From assembly GCA_001796965.1 (NCBI GenBank), contig MGOA01000056.1, positions 1-5,564 of the forward strand: a stretch of 5,564 nucleotides of DNA. Direction: 5' to 3'. A model generated the notes under the pieces. It did no database searches. It was not told where the DNA came from and saw only the letters and a list, made by a program, of their open reading frames with translations. Below are positions 1 to 5,102 of this stretch, one piece after another. Source of the DNA: Chloroflexi bacterium RBG_16_64_43. GTDB lineage: Bacteria; Chloroflexota; Anaerolineae; Anaerolineales; RBG-16-64-43. Numbering within the stretch: the first letter of the stretch is position 1; every line of letters begins with the position of its first letter. The position numbers and the translations under genes are program-made.

Positions 1-170
1 CACGACCGGGAGAAGCGGCAAATGCCCCGGCGATGCTGCCTGCCGCCGGGCGCTCAGACGGCAGGGGGACGTGCCTCGCCACGTACTACTCTTGTCGCTG
101 TCGACCTCCTTCTACCCCGCAAGGGGGATGCCTGGGCAACCCGTACGATCAAGTGCATGGCTTCAAACGT

Positions 171-208
171 TTGGCGGGTTACGGAACGATCAGGACGGAC
201 CTCCAACG
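171..208. repeat. Direct repeat, copy 1 (long form)
   Basis: TTGGCGGGT (171-179) and CGGACCTCCAACG (196-208) recur at 377-385 and 386-398. In this copy the two blocks are separated by 16 bp (180-195); in the other copy they are adjacent. The second copy therefore looks like a version with an internal deletion, or this copy like one with an insertion. Both lie in the non-coding left flank. Confidence 0.5.
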
Positions 209-246
209 TGTGTGCGCCAGCTATCGTGTGCGGGTCCTCCTGCCGT

Positions 247-277
247 CCTGGTGAGGCGAGGGTCTCGCCTCACCAGG
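247..277. repeat. Perfect 14-bp inverted repeat with 3-nt loop
   Basis: The left arm CCTGGTGAGGCGAG (247-260) and right arm CTCGCCTCACCAGG (264-277) are exact reverse complements separated by GGT. Two G-T pairs could extend the base. The TGA at 252-254 of one open forward frame lies inside the left arm, so it could act as a transcription terminator or mRNA-end stabiliser for a gene entering from the left. No T-run follows, so it is not a standard intrinsic terminator. It may instead be a REP-like dispersed palindromic element. The structure is certain; the role is inference. Confidence 0.75.
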
Positions 278-325
278 GTCTGAACAAGGTGTCCGCCTCC
301 AGAGTGGTCGCCGTCGCGCCCTCGA

Positions 326-339
326 CCCCCGATCGGGGG
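326..339. repeat. 14-bp perfect palindrome
   Basis: CCCCCGATCGGGGG reads the same on both strands. It lies in the gene-free flank, about 50 bp to the right of the larger hairpin. It could be a protein-binding dyad or part of the same repeat element as the hairpin. Nothing in the context decides its role. Confidence 0.5.
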
Positions 340-376
340 GCGGAAGGTCCACCGTCAATGCCCAGCCGAGGGAACC

Positions 377-398
377 TTGGCGGGTCGGACCTCCAACG
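377..398. repeat. Direct repeat, copy 2 (short form)
   Basis: TTGGCGGGT and CGGACCTCCAACG are directly joined here, while at 171-208 they are 16 bp apart. Twenty-two matching bases in two blocks within 230 bp is more than I expect by chance, but the element is short and its function is unknown. Confidence 0.5.
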
Positions 399-504
399 CA
401 GGGCGACATTCTCTTCACGCGGCCGACCTTGAAACATGACTTAAGACTAGCCGACCACGCCTCGCGCACCAATGGGGAATTGCACTTTTCACAGAATCTT
501 CGAT

Positions 505-516
505 GAAGGGAGGGGG
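505..516 (+). promoter_or_regulatory. Ribosome binding site that sets the start at 523
   Basis: The purine tract GAAGGGAGGGGG contains GGAGG-like Shine-Dalgarno sequence and ends 6 nt before the ATG at 523. The earlier in-frame ATG at 472 has no comparable purine tract at the right distance, so the start at 523 is preferred. Confidence 0.7.
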
Positions 517-522
517 AAAGCT

Positions 523-1170
523 ATGAACCTTGCAAGTTACCTGGCAACAGCGAAGGTGTTTGGGGGTTTATTGGATCAACTCGCCTCGCCCACGCCGGAC
601 GCAGAGCTTCTCGAGGATGCCGGGTTGGCAACCTCTCCTGCCCTGCGGGCATTTGCGGCGCGGACATGGGCGGCGGACCGCCGCCGGACCACGGTGGGCG
701 GCGCGCAGGACCTTGTCCTGCTGGTCGCGTACCAAACAACGCTGCATATCGAACAAGTTCGCTACAGATACCCACCCCGTGTGCTGCGGGGAGCCCTGAT
801 CTTCCTGGCGCGCAGTGTGTGGCCGGCCTATGAGGTATGGGTCGCCGATGGTCGTCCGCTCGGCACTCGTTCCAGCATCCGCTCGAGCCTCACCTGGCTG
901 ACGGCGGATGGGATGCTCGGGGGAGCGCTTCGCGAGCTGGGAGTCCCGAAGCCGGAAGGACTTGAGTTCCGTCTGTCGGCGCGCGACTTTGACGGATGCG
1001 AGTCGCGCCACTACCATTGGTTCAAACTGGCCCGGCTCGAGGTCTACGCGCGGGTCAAGGAAGCGATGGGCGCAACAACCGGTGAGGGGATTGCGAATTG
1101 GAGAGCCTCTGCCGATCGAGCCGTGCAAGCCAGTGACAAAGGCGAACCCGATGTGGAGCGAGAAGGCTAG
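523..1170 (+). CDS. Hypothetical protein, 215 aa, unrecognised family
   Basis: I do not recognise this protein. The start at 523 is chosen for its strong ribosome binding site; an ATG at 472 would add 17 residues (MGNCTFHRIFDEGRGKA) of unlikely sequence. The product looks soluble: no signal peptide and no clear membrane helix. Residues 1-50 are mostly helix-forming with an acidic patch (DAELLEDAG, 26-34). Residues 61-107 hold an aliphatic and aromatic core (QDLVLLVAYQTTLHIEQVRY, then RGALIFLARSVWPAYEVWV). Residues 154-178 carry a polar aromatic segment (RDFDGCESRHYHWFKLARLE) with the only Cys (159) and two His (163, 165). The C-terminus after about 183 is polar and probably disordered. It appears to be transcribed alone, with a hairpin after its stop and 194 bp before the next gene. 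Real coding is supported by RBS, length and composition; function is unknown. Confidence 0.75.
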   Translation: MNLASYLATAKVFGGLLDQLASPTPDAELLEDAGLATSPALRAFAARTWAADRRRTTVGGAQDLVLLVAYQTTLHIEQVRYRYPPRVLRGALIFLARSVWPAYEVWVADGRPLGTRSSIRSSLTWLTADGMLGGALRELGVPKPEGLEFRLSARDFDGCESRHYHWFKLARLEVYARVKEAMGATTGEGIANWRASADRAVQASDKGEPDVEREG

Positions 1171-1177
1171 CGGGCGT

Positions 1178-1206
1178 GCCGGCGGTGGGCGCACCACCGA
1201 GCTGGC
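1178..1206 (+). terminator. Possible terminator hairpin after the hypothetical gene
   Basis: Seven bases after the TAG at 1168-1170, CGGTGG (1183-1188) pairs with CCACCG (1194-1199) around a 5-nt loop. GCCGG (1178-1182) can pair with CTGGC (1202-1206), with one G-T pair and a 2-nt bulge. The downstream sequence AAGTTCTT is only weakly T-rich, so rho-independent termination is uncertain. Position right after the stop is the main support. Confidence 0.35.
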
Positions 1207-1317
1207 AAGTTCTTCGCTCACGACTCGCGCCTCCGCCTACCGGCAGCATCGAACACTCAACCCTGGATCGGACGGATGTCGCTCGCATCCCTTTCTCATC
1301 CGCGATGTACTCGGGTG

Positions 1318-1347
1318 ATGACGGCCTGACCCCACCTGCTGTATGAT
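1318..1347 (+). promoter_or_regulatory. Candidate promoter for the LTD gene
   Basis: TATGAT (1342-1347) is one base from the -10 consensus. ATGACG (1318-1323) is a weak -35 match (4 of 6) at 18-bp spacing. The transcript would start near 1354, leaving a leader of only about 10 nt before the ATG at 1365. The ribosome binding site AGGGGGAG (1355-1362) would then sit at the very 5' end. This is the best -10-like site in the 194-bp gap, but the evidence is modest. Confidence 0.3.
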
Positions 1348-1364
1348 TCCCCCCAGGGGGAGCG

Positions 1365-3635
1365 ATGACGCAAGGGGGCGTCAAGAGCGTCGCGCGCGGC
1401 CAGCGCATGCGAGTGGCACTCGCATCGGCTGGCCTTTTCGTTCTCGCGCTGGGCCTCCTCCATCCGCGGGCGATCCCGGCCGCAGCCTGGCAATCGGAAA
1501 CCGACACACCCCTCCCCGGCGACACGCCCTTCCCGGATACGCCCACCCTCACACCCTCCGACCCCCCGCCCGCCGATACCTTGACCCCAACTGCAACCGA
1601 ACCGCTCGCCAGCGAAACACCCTCTGTGACCGACGCGCCCAGCGAGACGACCGAAGCCAGTGCAACTCCCGCGTCCACTGAGACGCCCACGCTTGAGCCG
1701 AGCTCGCCGCCCTCGCCGACCGAGACCCTCACCGCCACCGATACACAAACCCCCACCCCTTCACCCAGTGCCAGCCTCACGCCGAGCGCCACGCCTTTCC
1801 CCTCCCGCGCAGTGATCATCAGCGAGGTGGCCTGGGCGGGGACGCACGCGTCCGCGAGCGACGAGTGGATCGAACTCTACAACCCGGGCGACGACCGCAT
1901 CTGTCTGGAGGATTGGAGGCTCACGGATTCCGGTGATCTGGATTTCCGGCTTCATGGCTGCATCGGAGGGCAGGGCTACTTTCTGCTGGAGCGCACCGAT
2001 GATGCAACCGTGAGCGACATCGCTGCGGACTTGATCTACACCGGCGGGCTTTCGAATTCGGGCGAGCGGCTGCTCCTGCTCGATCCCTCGGGTGCGCTGA
2101 TCGACACGGCCAATGGCACTGGCGGCGAATGGCCGGCCGGCTCCAGCGCACCGGACTACGCCTCGATGGAGCGTACCTCGGGCGGACCGGAAAGCGACGG
2201 CGCGTGGTGCACGAACGACGGCTTGCACCGCAACGGGCACGACGCGGGCGGCTACGCGATCCATGGCACTCCGCGCATGCCCTTCTCCGGCCATTGCGCC
2301 GCACCCACCCCTACGCGCACGCCCAGCCGCACGCGAACGCCTTCCTTAACGCCAACCCCTACGCCGCCCGGCACCCCCAGCCCAACTCCCACACCCAGCA
2401 CCACTTCCACCCCGACCGCCAGCGCGACAGCCACGCCCAGCTCGACGCCAACCCACTCGCCGACTCCCAGCTCGACCGTGACCCAAGCCGCTGCGCATGC
2501 GGTGGTGATCAACGAGGTGGCGTGGAGCGGCACGCTGGCCTCCTCCAGCGACGAGTGGATTGAGCTTTTCAATCCAGGGCTCAATGCGATCGCTCTCGAA
2601 GGGTGGCGGCTGGCCGACGGGGGTGACCTGGAGGTGAGCCTCGCGGGAAGCATCGCGGGCGGAGGCTTCTATCTGCTCGAGCGTACCGATGAAGGCACGG
2701 TCAGCGACATCACTTCGGATAAGCTCTATGGCGGTGGGCTCTCGAACGAGGGCGAGCAGCTACAACTGATTGACCCGACCGGGCACGTGGTAGACACCGC
2801 CAACCCGGGCGGAGGCATGTGGCCCGCCGGCTCAGCCTCGCCCGACTACAGAAGCATGGAACGGCTGAATGTGACTAGCGAATCGGATCCCGCCTGGGCG
2901 GGCAACACCGGCTGGGTGAAGAACGGACGCGACGCGGAAGGCAACCCCATCCGCGGCACACCCCGCCGCGTGAACAGCGTGCTCAGCCCGACGCCGACGC
3001 CCTCGCCCATTCCAGGTCGGGTGGTGATCAACGAGTTCCTGCCGAAGACCTCGCGCGATTGGAATGATGACGGCGAGCGCGATGTGGATGACGAGTTCAT
3101 CGAACTCTACAACGCCGGGCTGGATGGGATTGACCTGGGAGGATGGAGCCTGGACGATCGGCTGCACGCAGGTAGCGCGCCGCACACCTTCCCCCAGGGC
3201 GTGATCCTCCGCCCTCATGAGTACCGCGCCTTCTTCCGTACCAAGACCAAGATCTCGCTCGGCGAGAACGGAGATGGGGTGTGGCTGCTCGGTCCGCAAG
3301 GAGAGATCGTTGACGGCCTCGAATATGGCAAGGCACACTGGGCCGATATTGCCTGGGGGCGATTCCCGAATGGCGAGGGGAATCTGCTGGCTGGATATCA
3401 TCCGACGCCGGGCGAGGCGAACTACCTTCCAGAGGATCTGCTGCGTCGATTGCTGCCTGCGCCTTTTGTGCTGGCGGAGGGCTGGCGCGAGGTAGATTGC
3501 CCGCTCGATCGAGGGGCGCCCGTGATCGTCGAGGAGGGGGTGCTGGTAGCTGGCGGGTGGGAAGCCTGGACGGCGGCCGAGGCCTGGGGCTGGGCGCGGC
3601 GCTCCTCCGGTGGGTGCGAGGCGTGGGTGGAGTAG
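1365..3635 (+). CDS. Secreted protein with three lamin-tail domains
   Basis: This 756-aa exported protein is probably a cell-surface or extracellular structural or binding protein; LTD domains are Ig-like folds with no known catalysis. The N-terminus is basic (R11, R14, R16), followed by a hydrophobic stretch at 17-32 and a likely signal-peptidase site after A39-A41. A Thr/Pro/Ser linker spans 45-148. LTD1 spans about 149-305 (SEVAWAG, DEWIELYNPG, LEDWRL, YFLLERTDD). A second TP-rich linker covers 313-378. LTD2 spans about 379-535, exactly 230 residues after LTD1 and about 60% identical without gaps. A short SPTPTPSPIPG linker precedes LTD3 at about 552-686. LTD3 has an acidic loop (DWNDDGERDVDDE, 565-577) resembling a Ca-binding DxDxDG loop. 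The usual LTD ending (HPTPGEAN) is at 679-686. Beyond it is a 70-residue tail whose last 48 residues come from a DNA repeat also found at 5103-5249. There is no LPXTG motif or C-terminal membrane anchor. The ATG at 1365 follows AGGGGGAG; an ATG at 1407 would give a shorter n-region. Confidence 0.9.
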   Translation: MTQGGVKSVARGQRMRVALASAGLFVLALGLLHPRAIPAAAWQSETDTPLPGDTPFPDTPTLTPSDPPPADTLTPTATEPLASETPSVTDAPSETTEASATPASTETPTLEPSSPPSPTETLTATDTQTPTPSPSASLTPSATPFPSRAVIISEVAWAGTHASASDEWIELYNPGDDRICLEDWRLTDSGDLDFRLHGCIGGQGYFLLERTDDATVSDIAADLIYTGGLSNSGERLLLLDPSGALIDTANGTGGEWPAGSSAPDYASMERTSGGPESDGAWCTNDGLHRNGHDAGGYAIHGTPRMPFSGHCAAPTPTRTPSRTRTPSLTPTPTPPGTPSPTPTPSTTSTPTASATATPSSTPTHSPTPSSTVTQAAAHAVVINEVAWSGTLASSSDEWIELFNPGLNAIALEGWRLADGGDLEVSLAGSIAGGGFYLLERTDEGTVSDITSDKLYGGGLSNEGEQLQLIDPTGHVVDTANPGGGMWPAGSASPDYRSMERLNVTSESDPAWAGNTGWVKNGRDAEGNPIRGTPRRVNSVLSPTPTPSPIPGRVVINEFLPKTSRDWNDDGERDVDDEFIELYNAGLDGIDLGGWSLDDRLHAGSAPHTFPQGVILRPHEYRAFFRTKTKISLGENGDGVWLLGPQGEIVDGLEYGKAHWADIAWGRFPNGEGNLLAGYHPTPGEANYLPEDLLRRLLPAPFVLAEGWREVDCPLDRGAPVIVEEGVLVAGGWEAWTAAEAWGWARRSSGGCEAWVE
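1497..1808 (+). repeat. Low-complexity Thr/Pro/Ser linker, first block
   Basis: About 104 codons (residues 45-148) are almost wholly Thr, Pro, Ser, Ala, Glu and Asp, built from degenerate ACN-CCN units. Such linkers are extended, probably glycosylated spacers that hold surface domains apart. This first block is acidic (many Glu and Asp), unlike the later linkers. The antisense strand gives a long Val/Gly/Ser-rich mirror reading frame that is not a gene. Confidence 0.8.
2301..2498 (+). repeat. Low-complexity Thr/Pro/Ser linker, second block
   Basis: Residues 313-378, between LTD1 and LTD2, are Thr/Pro/Ser-rich with repeated ACGCCCAGC-like units (TPTPS, TPSPTPTPS). It starts with a basic stretch (TRTPSRTRTP) and lacks the acidic residues of the first linker. 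Repetitive units of this kind are prone to slippage, so linker length may vary between strains. Confidence 0.75.
3489..3635 (+). repeat. 147-bp direct repeat, copy A (LTD gene 3' end)
   Basis: This stretch aligns without gaps to 5103-5249 with 10 mismatches (137 of 147, about 93%, by hand). The right part, 3525-3635, has only 3 mismatches, while the left 36 bp have 7. Similarity stops at the left near 3489 and at the right exactly after the TAG stop. In this copy the element encodes the last 48 residues of the LTD protein (CPLDRGAPVIVEEGV... to CEAWVE), with two Cys at 712 and 751 and five Trp. No terminal inverted repeats are visible. Confidence 0.9.
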
Positions 3636-3668
3636 AACCGAGGTAGGGCGCATTGCACAACCCGCCAG

Positions 3669-4247
3669 ATGGAGATCTTGGTGCTTCGATCTGCCCGCGG
3701 ATGGCTCTGGCAAACGCTGAGTGTGTTTGTGGTACCACACCAGCGGACGATTCGTGCTCTCGCGGAACGGGGGGCTGGATGTGCGGGTGACTCGCTTCTA
3801 ACCGCTGTGATGACCGTGCTGGTCGCTTCTTCGCTCGCCTCTCTCCCTTCTCTAGCGCCGACCGTGTCCCTCTCGCTCATGGTAACCGCCATTTGGACGC
3901 CGATGATTGCTTTTCTGATCGCCGCCTTGGCCGAGTTCTTGGCCATACGCCTCTTCAAGGCCCGTGGCACGATGAACGAGGGAACGCTCGTGGTCACTCT
4001 CTGCCTCTATCAGGCCTGCATCGATTTCGGCCTTGGGATTGGCATCGCGGGCGCACCAACGCTTTTGGCACAGGCCTTTTTTCCAACCTATCTGTTGGTC
4101 CTCACAAGCCTCACCTTGGCAGCCCTTGCGGATATCCGCCTCTGGCAGGCGCTTGCGTGTGCAATCCTAGCGTTGCCAGCGGCGTTGGCGGGGGCGTGTT
4201 TCATGGTTTCAATCAATATGTGGGTGCCGCGCTTGGCTGTGCCCTGA
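3669..4247 (+). CDS. Multi-pass membrane protein, possibly Yip1-like
   Basis: A 192-aa integral membrane protein with about four to five hydrophobic segments: roughly 42-62, 68-95, 105-125, 130-155 and 158-182. The N-terminal 35 residues are amphipathic with basic residues (RTIRALAERG), presumably cytoplasmic. A polar loop (RLFKARGTMNEG, 94-105) separates the first hydrophobic pair from the rest. The order, polar N-terminus plus membrane bundle with a KARG-type loop, resembles Yip1-domain proteins, but I see no diagnostic motif and hold that loosely. It starts 33 bp after the LTD stop and may be cotranscribed. The ATG at 3669 lacks a clear ribosome binding site. A GTG at 3681 has GGAG (3671-3674) six bases upstream and could be the true start, giving 188 residues. 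Function is unknown. Confidence 0.7.
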   Translation: MEILVLRSARGWLWQTLSVFVVPHQRTIRALAERGAGCAGDSLLTAVMTVLVASSLASLPSLAPTVSLSLMVTAIWTPMIAFLIAALAEFLAIRLFKARGTMNEGTLVVTLCLYQACIDFGLGIGIAGAPTLLAQAFFPTYLLVLTSLTLAALADIRLWQALACAILALPAALAGACFMVSINMWVPRLAVP

Positions 4248-4299
4248 TGCCGAGCACCATCGGAGGGTCTGAGATAGCGCTCGGGTCATTGCGCGCGCA

Positions 4300-4737
4300 T
4301 CAAGCGCGACCCCGCGAGGCGTCCTCCTGCCAGCGAAGAAGGAATGCGGCGGGGGTCAGCGCTTGAATTCCGAATCGGGGAAGGAATGCGAAGTGTCGAG
4401 CGTTGCCGGTTACCAGGGCGTCGGCACGGCCGACGACGGCCACCTCGGCAAAGGGTAGATCCTGGGGATCGGGCACCTTGATCTGCCGAGGCAGATTGAG
4501 GGGTTGAGCGACCGTGAACTCGCCCGCCAGCCTCACATAATCGAGTAACGCGTTGACATCAGCCAAGGCAAATGCGAACTTGGGACGTGCGAGAACGTCG
4601 GCGTATTCCCCCAGAAGTCGGTCGTCCCACAAGAGAACCACCGATCCGCCAAGGACGAGATCGAGCACCCTTCCCGGCGGGCGGCGAGCATAGAGCAGGC
4701 CCGCCACCAAGACATTGGTGTCGAGAACGATGCGCAT
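4300..4737 (-). CDS. PIN-domain RNase toxin of a type II TA system
   Basis: A 145-aa single-domain PIN protein of the 'putative toxin-antitoxin system toxin component, PIN family' type. Such proteins are Mg/Mn-dependent endoribonucleases that arrest growth by cutting RNA when freed from the antitoxin. The motifs are intact: VLDTNVLV with D6 and N8, LLGEY with E44, DPQDLPF with D90 and D93, and ADALVTGNARHF with D106, N112 and H115-F116. Length is normal for the family and no catalytic acid appears to be missing, so it should be active. Its ATG (4737-4735) follows the antitoxin TAG with no gap and no strong ribosome binding site, so translation is probably coupled to the antitoxin. It converges on the membrane protein gene, with stops 52 bp apart. 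The RNA target cannot be read from sequence. Confidence 0.92.
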   Translation of the reverse strand: MRIVLDTNVLVAGLLYARRPPGRVLDLVLGGSVVLLWDDRLLGEYADVLARPKFAFALADVNALLDYVRLAGEFTVAQPLNLPRQIKVPDPQDLPFAEVAVVGRADALVTGNARHFAFLPRFGIQALTPAAFLLRWQEDASRGRA

Positions 4738-5025
4738 CTAGCGTGGACGTGGCTTTCGAGCGGAACGGATTTCGCGCTGAATCCATCGCTCGTCGAGTTG
4801 ATCGAGTCCGCGCGCGCGCGCTTCACGCCGCATCTGTGAGACCGACAATTGAGCACGCACCCGAGCCAGAAGGACAACCAATTCCTCCAGGTGGGAGCCA
4901 TCGACGCTCACCATCAAGGCGATCGGCTGACCCTCGTTGGTGATGACCAACTGGCCGTGTTCGGCCAAGCGTTCGCGCACTTGACCCGGCTGATTGCGCA
5001 GAAGTCGATATGGGACGAAATCCAT
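4738..5025 (-). CDS. Phd/YefM-type antitoxin
   Basis: A 95-aa antitoxin that should bind and block the PIN toxin encoded directly behind it and repress their shared promoter. Residues 1-50 match the Phd/YefM DNA-binding fold: a short N-terminal strand, an 'LLRNQPGQVRERLAEHG' helix, then the 'QLVITNEGQPIALMVSVD' hairpin typical of the family. Residues 51-95 are charged and helical (many Arg and Glu), fitting a toxin-wrapping tail that folds on binding. The ATG at 5025 has AAAGGG (5038-5033) seven bases upstream as a moderate ribosome binding site. The stop (4740-4738) abuts the toxin start. Antitoxin before toxin, with the promoter upstream, is the usual order for this class. Phd/YefM antitoxins pair with several toxin families including PIN, so the pairing is credible. 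Confidence 0.88.
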   Translation of the reverse strand: MDFVPYRLLRNQPGQVRERLAEHGQLVITNEGQPIALMVSVDGSHLEELVVLLARVRAQLSVSQMRREARARGLDQLDERWIQREIRSARKPRPR

Positions 5026-5040
5026 GGGCTGGCCCTTTGT

Positions 5041-5061
5041 CTGTAGCGGAAATGGCTACAG
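5041..5061. promoter_or_regulatory. Probable TA operator, dyad 1
   Basis: CTGTAGC (5041-5047) and GCTACAG (5055-5061) form a perfect 7-bp inverted repeat with a 7-bp spacer. It covers the predicted transcription start and adjoins the -10 box. Phd/YefM antitoxins bind short palindromes at their own promoters, so this is the best candidate for one operator site. The repeat is seen directly; binding is inferred. Confidence 0.6.
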
Positions 5062-5063
5062 TT

Positions 5064-5092
5064 ATTCTACAGCGCTGTTATGTCCTTGTCAA
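5064..5092 (-). promoter_or_regulatory. Near-consensus sigma-70 promoter of the TA operon
   Basis: Read on the minus strand, TTGACA (5092-5087) is a perfect -35 box, and TAGAAT (5069-5064) matches five of six -10 bases at exactly 17 bp. The start site would fall near 5057, about 32 nt upstream of the antitoxin ATG. Such a strong promoter fits a TA operon that is kept low by its own antitoxin-toxin repressor. Confidence 0.8.
5067..5080. promoter_or_regulatory. Probable TA operator, dyad 2
   Basis: CTACAG (5067-5072) repeats the half-site of dyad 1, and its partner CTGTTA (5075-5080) makes an imperfect dyad centred on the 10-bp perfect palindrome ACAGCGCTGT (5069-5078). It overlaps the -10 box and the adjacent part of the -35/-10 spacer. 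Two adjacent sites at one promoter would suit cooperative repression by antitoxin-toxin complexes. Confidence 0.55.
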
Positions 5093-5102
5093 CGGTCACA
5101 GA

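Larger units (their letters stand above)
1..471. other. Gene-free or undecided left flank with short repeats
   Basis: All three forward frames are open for long stretches here, as expected by chance in GC-rich DNA. The translations are rich in Arg, Pro, Ser and Cys and match no family I recognise. The frame ending at the TGA at 252-254 could be the last part of a gene entering from the left, because a strong hairpin starts right at that stop, but its protein is not recognisable. The stretch also holds a hairpin, a palindrome and a short direct repeat, listed separately. I treat it as intergenic, possibly with a partial gene end before 254. Confidence 0.5.

Noticed and set aside
22..432. Forward open frame of 136 codons in the left flank
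   Set aside because: The Arg/Pro/Ser/Cys-rich product has no recognisable motif, all three frames are open nearby, there is no good ribosome binding site, and it reads through a perfect hairpin and a palindrome.
429..457. Promoter upstream of the hypothetical gene
   Set aside because: TTGAAA at 429-434 resembles a -35 box, but no acceptable -10 sequence lies 16-18 bp downstream.
1055..1819. Minus-strand open frame of 254 codons
   Set aside because: Its Val/Gly/Ser-rich N-terminal half is the antisense mirror of the Thr/Pro linker of the LTD gene, and the rest crosses the intergenic gap into the opposite gene. It is a composition artefact.
2301..2498. CRISPR-like repetition in the Thr/Pro linker
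   Set aside because: The units are short, degenerate, codon-periodic and encode a TP-rich linker in frame; there are no repeat-spacer units.
3489..3635. Repeat copies as an insertion sequence or MITE
   Set aside because: No terminal inverted repeats, target duplications or transposase sequence are visible, so a known mobile class cannot be claimed; it is reported only as a direct repeat.
2832..3740. Minus-strand open frame of 302 codons
   Set aside because: It is antisense to LTD2-LTD3 of a clearly coding gene, with no family resemblance of its own.
4282..4313. Possible hairpin between the convergent membrane-protein and toxin genes
   Set aside because: GGGTC can pair with GACCC, but the inner part pairs poorly, there is no T-run, and it overlaps the toxin's 3' end.
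3893..4366. Forward open frame overlapping the membrane protein gene and the toxin end
   Set aside because: The overlapping frame at 3669-4247 has clear membrane-protein hydrophobicity; this one is polar, unrecognisable and overlaps two better genes.
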